Shown here: positions 56,886-64,000 of the stretch, piece after piece
How the letters are laid out: every line of letters begins with the position of its first letter
Position numbering within the stretch: position 1 is the stretch's first letter
Assembly (NCBI GenBank): GCA_030340625.1
Contig: JAOPHQ010000568.1
Span: forward strand, 782,001 to 846,000
Direction of reading: 5' to 3'
Length of the DNA stretch: 64,000 nucleotides
DNA from: Merluccius polli
Taxonomy: Eukaryota > Chordata > Actinopteri > Gadiformes > Merlucciidae
Made by a program: the position numbers and the translations under genes
The notes under the pieces: model-generated
What the model was told of the DNA's origin: nothing
Seen by the model: the letters and a program-made list of their open reading frames with translations, nothing else
Database searches by the model: none

Positions 56886-57165
56886 GACCTTGCTTAATAT
56901 GTCAGGCCAGAGATAACAAAACAAGAAGCTGGACACGATATCAGCCTAAATGCGGTGTTGCAACGTTTTATGTCATTAGATAAAGAGTCGGTAGAGACTG
57001 TTGCTTTATTTTTTGTATATATGTATATACATAGACTGTTTTTAGAGGCTGCAGTGTTTGCAGTTATGCAGTTTGGCTGATGGTTGACTCCTCCTGCAGG
57101 TTAATTATTGTTCCAATAAAGTGGATTGTTCTAAACTGGTTGTATGTCACTTTTTCGGAAGGGAA

Positions 57166-57192
57166 GGGGGGGGGGGGGGGGGGGGGGGGGGG
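57166..57192. repeat. poly(G) run of 27
   Basis: G27 after GGGAA. It may hide the 3' terminus of the deleted hAT. Confidence 0.9.
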
Positions 57193-57322
57193 CGGTAAGT
57201 AAGTTTGAGGAGGTTGTGTGTGTGTTTACTTGTTTTTTCTTCTGTATTTTTATGTGGACACACACACACATAGTGAGTATGGACTAAGTGTTTAAAATCA
57301 ATAGATACACTGTGTGTGTGTT

Positions 57323-57472
57323 TACATTTACATTTAGGGCATTTAGCAGACGCTTTTGTCCAAAGCGACTTACAATCAGTACATTTGTTTAGGAGAAAGT
57401 GCGACAGTAAATCGCTATCAGAGTAAGGATTTCACAAGAACGAGTTTCAAGCACACCCAATTGCTATGTTAA
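57323..57472 (+). repeat. teleost GGGCATTTAGCAGA dispersed repeat, copy 2
   Basis: Same family and orientation as 53502-53648; both extend from ACATTTAGGGCATT to CCAATTGCTA. Confidence 0.75.
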
Positions 57473-57729
57473 CCCGTTGGTAGTATACAACAGAGATAAG
57501 TGCGAAAATACTAAGCGCAGAATATCAAAGTAGTGTACCAAGTGTGTGTTTATAAGATGGAAACAATGCATGCAATACATACATTCAAACACCACCTCAT
57601 GATTTGTTGATTTGTACAAGATTAGTTTATATATGTAATATACACTACTACATCTGTGTGTATAAATCAATGTTTGTGTGTGTGTGTGCATGCATGCATG
57701 CGTGCGTGCGTGTGCCATTCATTATGGCT

Positions 57730-58245
57730 ACTGCTCTGCGCTCTGAGCCATGGTATTGTGGTAGTTAATGTACCACAAAACGATGGCGTCTCCCACCTGG
57801 ACCAGAGGAACACGACTGAGGATGCTGTTCACTGAATATAGTTCAGCATTCAACACTATGGTGCCCTCTAAGCTCATCATTAAGCTCAGGGGCCTACCGA
57901 TCGGCTCCCACCCAAGGACCTGTCCTGGTCCCGTCAGCATCATTGTCAAGGCAGCGAGACAACGGCTCTTCTTCCTCCGCAGGTTGAGGAGGTTCGGCGT
58001 GGCGTCCAGGGTACTCTGCAGCCTCTAGCGACGCACCATGGAGAGCCTCCTGACCGGCTGTGTGGCAGCTGCATCCGCACCTTGGCCGCGAGGCTCTACA
58101 AAGGGTGGTGAAAACTGCACAGCACATGTCCAGGACTGAGCTGCCAGCCATCCAGGACCTCTACACTCAGAGGTGTAGGAGGAACAGGCCACCATGTCTC
58201 CCTGTTCACTCCGCTACCGTCTGGCCAACCATCAGGTTCAGGTAC
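57730..58245 (+). pseudogene. L2/Rex1-type LINE reverse transcriptase relic
   Basis: The plus strand reads TRLRMLFTEYSSAFNTMVPS and KLIIKLRGL (57807-57895), the A-motif region of LINE RTs of the CR1/L2/Rex1 group; the usual catalytic Asp of F-x-D-Y-S-S-A-F is Glu here. After a deletion that removes the rest of the palm, including the Y/F-A-D-D box, it continues ARQRLFFLRRLRRFGVASRV (57956-58015). In another frame follow ALQRVVKTAQHMSRTELPAI and QDLYTQRCRRN (58093-58185), the C-terminal region. LINE RT copies its RNA at a nicked target in the nucleus. This copy is inactive by deletion, frameshift and motif loss. Confidence 0.82.
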
Positions 58246-58302
58246 AGCTTTCCCCCCCCACACCACAAGACTCTTGACTCTTGTCACCGCACGCACGCAC
58301 GC

Positions 58303-58458
<156 letters not shown>

Positions 58459-58476
58459 TCTGACATGTATTCTGAC

Positions 58477-58826
58477 TAGTGGTGGGCATAGATTAATTTC
58501 TTTAATCTAGATTAATCTAACTGTAATCTTGGAATTAATCTAGATTAATCTAGATTAAAATGGCTCATTTGAATTCTGCCGAAGGCATTCATAATATGTG
58601 TGTGCTACCTAAATAATGACTAAAAATAAGCTGAGACCCCAGGCTGAAGCCCAGGTAAGCCTGTGCATTAAGGCGCCACTGCCCAGACCTACGACCGACG
58701 GGGGGGGGCGCTTACCTTCCTTGGTGGAAATCCGGTATAGACCCAGCTCCCAACCCAACTTTGAGAATAGATTAACGGCGATCATTTTTTTATCGCGCGA
58801 TAAGAGCCCATAACGGCCCACCACTA
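58477..58826. mobile_element. 350-bp hAT element with perfect 8-bp duplication
   Basis: It begins TAGTGGTGGGC and ends GCCCACCACTA, exact complements. ATTCTGAC is present at 58469-58476 and 58827-58834. The left subterminal region is made of TAATCTAGATTAATC words; a G9 run lies near 58700. It is non-coding and non-autonomous. Confidence 0.92.
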
Positions 58827-58834
58827 ATTCTGAC

Positions 58835-59674
58835 ACACACCTTACTCCTACTGCACTGTACACACTCAACACACACACTACACACTACATCACTTTACTT
58901 ACCGGCATTGTTGAGGAGAGCTTGGAGCACAAGAATGTAATTGCCAGCGATGGTAAAGACTTAATGTGTCCTTTTCAACACTAACCCATGGTAAGGGAGG
59001 AGAGGTTACACGGGCCAACGGCTGCCCTTGTCAAGTTACTCGCACAGAAATAAACCATTTCATCCACAGCCCCGGCCCACACACACATATAAAGACCATT
59101 ACCACGCGCACAAAACACACCGGTGCACACGCCACAAAACAATAATCGCCACCTGTTAAAACAATAATGCATTAAAGCATGTCTCCCTTCGAGCGATCAA
59201 ACTTCTCCCATCTGAAAGAACATTAACTGACGGAGGGAGGGAAGGAGACACACACACAAAGGACAGAGACAATTGATAGAGACAATTGATAGAGAGGTAG
59301 TCGTTGACAAAGTACGGATTGAGTTGTTCCCGCACGAACACTGTGTTGGCAATTTGCACCTTAATGGGACAGCCGGTGTTGGAGGGAAAATATGCTTCCT
59401 AAATAGCCTCCCTTTGCAGATCTTGTTTAAGTGGCTTCCCCTGCGAGTTTCACGCAGGAAGGCCTTCCTGCCGCAGGCGACATGCAAGCGAAGTGAGGTG
59501 CACCACTGCCCTCCAATGTGTGCAAAGGGAAGAGCTGGAACAACTGTGAGGCAAGGATTGTGAGCTACGTGTTTTCATACTTCATACTACTGTCGTGAAG
59601 CGTGTATGTAGGATCGCTCAGGCAACAATAAATCAAGCTTTTTTTTCTTTTGGGCAAAATAGTGAGTCACACAT
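58835..59674. other. no gene seen
   Basis: Mixed DNA, with CA-rich pieces and GATAGAGACAATTGATAGAG-like short tandems near 59268-59295. The 96-codon frames at 59197-59563 on both strands lack domains. Confidence 0.45.
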
Positions 59675-59701
59675 GGGGGGGGGGGGGGGGGGGGGGGGGG
59701 G
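59675..59701. repeat. poly(G) run of 27
   Basis: G27 after ACAT; frames across it are glycine artefacts. Confidence 0.9.
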
Positions 59702-59922
59702 ACAGTGCAAATCAGGAGGTCCCGGGACACAGAGAGGCTGCTGGTCCGGCGGGTCAGAGGGGGGAAAAAGTCACAGAACGCATCAAACATCGACCTTGCC
59801 TGGAGTTACAGCTAAACAAAACTAAACTATCATCACAAACGCATCATTTTCTACAATAATCACTCAAAACAGCAGGGGAAGGCGCGTAGAAACAGCTGGT
59901 TACAGTTTGCTCTCTCTTTCTC

Positions 59923-60015
59923 TATTCAATTCAAAGGGGCTTTATTGGCACGGGAAGCATTAACATTGCCAAAGAAAGCAAGTGTGAAATAAAAACAACA
60001 TGAACAGTCTCATAA
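59923..60015 (-). mobile_element. LINE 3' tail of L2 type, minus strand
   Basis: On the minus strand: GGCAATGTTAATGCTTCCCG, then TGCCAATAAAGCCCCTTTGA ATTGAATAG. A CCAATAAAG...TTTGAATTGAAT end is typical of teleost L2-type LINE tails. Short and 5' truncated. Confidence 0.6.
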
Positions 60016-60244
60016 ACAGAGTCTCTCTCTCGTTGACTGTACATTTACTTCCCTGTTGTTTCCCTTCTGTCTGTGGATGCTACAATGGGGAGAAGGGCTG
60101 AAAGTTGTATTTACAACCAGGACAAAACTCACACGCTTCAGGCGTCAGATTTAAACAAGCGATTTACGAGTTTCGGGAGTGTGGAGTCGTCCAATTACAT
60201 ACACTCTGTTCACTTTGACACAACCATACGCTCAGTCACTTCAT

Positions 60245-60275
60245 CCGCAAATATTGGGGGGGGACAAGTCACCCC

Positions 60276-60309
<34 letters not shown>

Positions 60310-60322
60310 TATTACGCCACTG
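60245..60322. mobile_element. hAT terminus with poly(C)
   Basis: The right end reads GTATTACGCCACTG, i.e. CAGTGGCGTAATAC on the other strand, a common hAT start. It is preceded by C32 (60277-60308) and GGGGGGGGACAAGTCACCCC. The opposite terminus and a duplication were not found, so only one end is called. Confidence 0.5.
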
Positions 60323-61018
60323 TTCGTTTTACTTAAGTTAAGAACTGATGTTTGTATGAATAATAAGTCAATAGGATGTTGTTTTGTGAGCCTGTCAGGT
60401 AGTAAATCTTTTCGGACACCGTTGAGGACGGGAAGGAAACTGGTCATACGTGGACAAGATGTGATAAACAACATTGTGATCTTGTGACCATGTGACCCTT
60501 AACCTGCGGCTCCATGATTCTCTAATAGCCTGTTGAAAAGCAACAATCACTCCACTTCAAAACACAATACTACACAGTATAGTGATATTATCATTAATAA
60601 TATTGTTTGATATTTGAAATTATGATCTGCCTCAGTGTCACATTTCATCCTTCTCAGGTTGGAAAAGGTAATTAACATGGAGGGTTTTCAAGAGCAAACA
60701 TCCAATTACAGTAGAGAGGTTATGATTCTGGTGGTTATGTCATATTTCATGACAAATGACTCAAGCGGCCTCAGGTACAGTTGACCTCGGATGAAAACAG
60801 AATGAACAAGATGATGGCGGTGAACTTTGCACTTTACTAATGACACCGCTGGACGCCACTATGCCACTGGATCCTGGTCATCCATCATCTGCTTGACCTT
60901 TGACCTGTGCAGAACGCAAGGCCCAGAGTCACCTTGTCCTTCCGATTTGGACAAGACAACGGTTGGACAACAAGACGACAAGAAAAAGTTGGTCTTGAAA
61001 AGTTGGTCTTGGAAAAAA
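60323..61018. other. no gene seen
   Basis: AT-rich unique-looking DNA; an AAAAGTTGGTCTTG repeat pair lies at about 60985 and 60999. Confidence 0.45.
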
Positions 61019-61019
61019 A

Positions 61020-61042
61020 AACACACACACACACACACACAC
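61020..61042. repeat. (CA)n microsatellite
   Basis: CA run after A8. Confidence 0.88.
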
Positions 61043-61383
61043 ATTGCAAAAAACTAGCTCAACATGGAGAAGGCAAGTATGGTTCACTCTTAGTGAAAAT
61101 GAGTGCACAGACACACACGGGTGTGTAGCACAGGTGACAGATGACAATATTTCCCAAACTGTCGCAAACATTTGCTTCACAAATGTTAATTTAGACAGGA
61201 GTAGGGTGAACGCACCCCCACCACATGTGTAAAAACCTCTGCTACCCTCCGGTGGCCACACTTCCTACAGCAGCAGCCTTTACTCCTGGCAAAGTCACTA
61301 CGGCTTCAAAGTCAAAACATGAGTGTGAAACACACACATACACGGATTACTGGCTTACTTCTCATGAAGGTTTAGTGCGTGCC

Positions 61384-61426
61384 CACCCCCACACACCCAC
61401 CCACACCCACCCCCACACACACACAC
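61384..61426. repeat. CCCACA/CACACC repeat
   Basis: Irregular CCCAC and CACA words ending in a short CA run. Confidence 0.75.
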
Positions 61427-62288
61427 TCCTCTCACTCTATCCAGCAGGGATCCATAGCCTTTGTAATGTATAATTGAAACAGTGTGTAACTTCCTCAACT
61501 CATTTCCAGCACAGTCCCATTTGGAGCTGAACTTTCGCTCTTTGCGTCAAAACGGGAATATTCCATCTGAAGAGGGCAGCGCTCTGATTGGCTGCCAGCC
61601 GTCTCCAGAGCGCCCTTATCCACCACAGCATCTCACTCTCCTGTCCTGCACATCACAGGGAAAACTAAATGCCTTATTCAAAAGGTCTTACACCAACTGT
61701 TCTTCATGTTAATGTGTCTAATTTAATCAGTAAGTAGGTTCAAACGGACACACACACGCGCGCACACACACTAGCACACACACACACTTCAGGTAATCAT
61801 GCCTTTAAAGGCTAATTCTGAATTTGCTGATTCTGAATTCTGAATTGAAATAGTGAGGAATAACGACTTGGCTGTAAAATAGATCCAGGTCTTACAGATG
61901 AGCCAACAACTACAGGTGAATATATGCACCGTTGCATTATTCTACATAAGATGTGTAGAAATGGTAATTTATTCTGTATCTGAAACTACACACAAATGAT
62001 CTGTACACCCACTGCTAAATTCAGTGTGCTATTGTTTGAATGATTCAACTTGCACGCACGGCACACACACACGCACACACACACAGGGGAAGCAAGGACA
62101 AGACAGACAATCCCAAGCAAGACAGTTAAGAGCCAAGACTTCTCTGCACATAATTAACATTTAATTGAACAACATCCCCCCCTCACTAATATCCGTCATA
62201 ACATCCTTAAGCTTGACAAAAGGAGAGAAAGGCAAGGCAAGATAGTTAATGGACAGTTGAGAAGACTGTGGAGAGCATTACTCTAACC
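61427..62288. other. no gene seen
   Basis: Unique-looking DNA with short CA tracts (about 61749-61788, 62064-62086). Confidence 0.45.
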
Positions 62289-62569
62289 CAGTGGTTCTAA
62301 ACTGGTCTAGCCTCAGGACCCACATGTGTTATTAGTCAATAAGTCAGGACCCAAAAATAAAAAATGTATTTAGCAATATTGCGGTAATCAACAATGCCTT
62401 CATGTACTGATAAAAACATTGCGCGAACAAAAAGCTGTAACAATTGGGGCTAAACTCAATAAAATAGTAAGCCATTGAAACATCTTTCTAAAAAAGGTTA
62501 GGGTTAGGCTATGTAGGTTTGGCAAATGTTCTACGACTCAAAATGCCCCCCACCGGTTGAGAATCACTG
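62289..62569. mobile_element. 281-bp Charlie-like hAT element
   Basis: It starts CAGTGGTTCTAAACTGG and ends CCGGTTGAGAATCACTG; the ends are complementary with three mismatches. A CAGTGGTTCTCAAACC-type start, followed by a run of ACCCA words, is the hallmark of Charlie-group hAT elements. Flanking octamers CTCTAACC and CGCTATAC match at five of eight positions, so it is an old copy. No protein. Confidence 0.75.
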
Positions 62570-62796
62570 CGCTATACCATACTAATGATTTACTGTTATT
62601 TGATTAATTGGTAATAATTTGTATAAGATGCCAAAATGTAATTTTTTATGAGAAGATAGTTGGCGGAGTTGTCAAACGTGAATTCAAGCTAAACCTGCAA
62701 AAAGATGTCCAAGCAGCATAGATTTTGTAAAGGTCCCTTTGATCATTTGGAGTGTGTAGTCTGCCCTCTAGTGGTCAGAAATCAATTAATTCAGCT

Positions 62797-63136
62797 TTAA
62801 AGGGGCTGTAGTTTTCAACTTTTCCCACCCTAGCTTTTCAAAGTGGTATTATTTTTGCGCCACTGTCGCAAAGACAAACACACTATTCCTTCTGGTTTGG
62901 TTATACGCACAATGGTTGGCTCGTTTTCTTTGTGCCGTAAAGTCAGCCTTATTTTTTCCCGGAGATCGTACCCGGTGGCAGACAGAGCTGCATAGTGAAA
63001 GCGAGGCTTATAGGGAAGCTAAGGGAACCAATCTAAACGCTGATGGTGTCATTATTCTGTAGCCATTACACTGTGCAATCAACATTTACTTCATATTGAC
63101 ACGTTAAAGCAAAAAAGATGTCTACAGGACCTTTAA
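62797..63136. mobile_element. 332-bp TTAA-flanked DNA element
   Basis: TTAA at 62797-62800 is followed by AGGGGCTGTAG; the right end is CTACAGGACCT then TTAA (63133-63136). The 11-bp ends match with two differences. TTAA duplications are made by piggyBac and Kolobok transposases. It contains no frame of interest. Confidence 0.72.
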
Positions 63137-64000
63137 TGGAAATATTCTCCAATTTCAATAATTGTAAATACAGTATGTGTAAATAGTTAGCAAACGTACT
63201 CACCTTGAAGAGGAAAACTTGGGGCAACAGGTGTGTTAAGCTATTTACTTTAGCTTTACTGTTGTCACTGATTGCAGTCACAAATACAGACTCATTGGCA
63301 TTTGATTTTGACAGTTTATTTATCGTCCAAATTCATTTCAGTAGACTTTCAGTAGACGAAATAAAAGTAATTTTCCTTTGTTAACACATTCTCTTGAACA
63401 AAAATAGAACTATTTACAATCACAAGTAAAAATACATAAAAAGCATACAAACCAAAAATAAAATCACGTCTTTCTAAAAGACATAAGGTACGACAGGTAC
63501 AAGAAGAGTGAGACAAAAAGCATGTGTTAAGCCAAAAGACCAAAGTAATACCACTGGATAGGATACAGTTCCAGTCAACACAGTCCAAGTTAATCTCCTA
63601 ATAGAATTGCATTGCAGTGGCTGGGTGTGTTAGGCCATAACAGTGATAACATTCACCAACGTCTCTCCAATCCATGTTCCCCAGGGTATACGAAACGGTA
63701 GCTGGCAGCTTTGGTGCTTGGGAAGACATTATCCAGGTAAAAATGTGGAGAATAAAAAGAAGGGGGACATGTTTTAATGCATTAACCCAGAGGTCTGTGA
63801 TGGCCATTTTCTGTCTCACACAGGTTTACCTTGAGTGTTTCGTCTGGGTAGAAACTACTTGTAGGGCATTACTGATATCCCTTTTTACATATTATGTTTG
63901 GGAATGACACAGACTGCAGCAAACAAACTGCGTCCTCCCGTGAGGATTAAAAAGATGAAAAGTTAGGTGGAAATTGGATGATGCATGAAAAAAATGTCTG
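63137..64000. other. right flank, no gene seen
   Basis: Unique-looking AT-rich DNA. The short frames (71-79 codons) on both strands overlap and show no recognisable domain. Confidence 0.45.

Larger units (their letters stand above)
56190..57165 (+). mobile_element. internally deleted hAT element
   Basis: It begins CAGTGTTGGGCAGTAACGCG, a widespread hAT end, and carries both extremities of a transposase gene (separate entries) with the middle missing. An AATAAA at 57115-57120 fits its 3' UTR. The right terminus is not found; a G27 run (57166-57192) begins where it would be expected. It contains the MITE at 56252-56401. Since a full hAT transposase is some 600 residues, about 85% of the coding region is gone. 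Confidence 0.78.

Noticed and set aside
59197..59563. 96-codon frames on both strands
   Set aside because: They overlap on opposite strands without any motif; chance frames.

Overview
The window looks like vertebrate, almost certainly ray-finned fish (teleost), non-coding DNA. Four things support this: very long (CA)n/(TG)n, (GA)n and (TA)n microsatellites; relics of Ty3/gypsy, BEL/Pao and L2/Rex1-type elements together; at least six short hAT-type elements with preserved 8-bp target duplications; and short dispersed repeats typical of teleosts (the 'gggcatttagcagacgctttt' type, the GGTAACACTTTACAATAAGG foldback type, and LINE tails ending in GATA). I see no convincing host exon, tRNA, rRNA, CRISPR or operon. 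Most long reading frames are artefacts of simple repeats. The window is best read as a repeat-rich intergenic region or large intron.

Layout. 1-8700: unique-looking DNA with small palindromes, one 367-bp inverted-repeat element (2034-2400) and short microsatellites. 8701-10207: a 1.5-kb foldback element with arms of about 0.5 kb, opened by an 84-bp near-perfect palindrome. 10208-20000: mainly microsatellites and a diverged tandem duplication (11982-12260). 20074-21796: a broken BEL/Pao retrotransposon on the minus strand (gag with zinc knuckles, RNase H fragment), cut by hAT pieces. 22313-23270: a minisatellite. 24048-25133: a TTAA-flanked repeat, then a second foldback element with a duplicated arm. 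27684-34271: four hAT-type elements with 8-bp duplications, one carrying a nested 516-bp element with a 9-bp duplication, another a roughly 540-bp self-complementary TTACGTAA array. 36225-40609: an hAT relic, a 5'- and 3'-truncated gypsy pol relic, a Harbinger-like element and a small inverted copy of the same gypsy. 45490-51610: a possible DNA-transposon first exon, a plus-strand gypsy element (gag, zinc knuckle, protease, RT) interrupted by a complete solo LTR, and a decayed hAT transposase of ZMYM1/DUF4371 type. 53490-58830: the most layered part, with a DNA element split by a LINE tail, a second copy of the LTR split by an hAT, an internally deleted hAT split by another hAT, a LINE RT relic, a giant CA repeat and a further hAT. 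59900-64000: LINE tail, hAT termini, a Charlie-like hAT and a TTAA-flanked element.

No genes here act together as a pathway. The coherent story is a record of successive transposon insertions whose relative order can be read from target-site duplications. The least familiar structures are the two foldback elements and the palindromic ACGTAA array inside an hAT element. Superfamily names rest on terminal repeats, duplication lengths and residual protein motifs seen here; no database search was possible.
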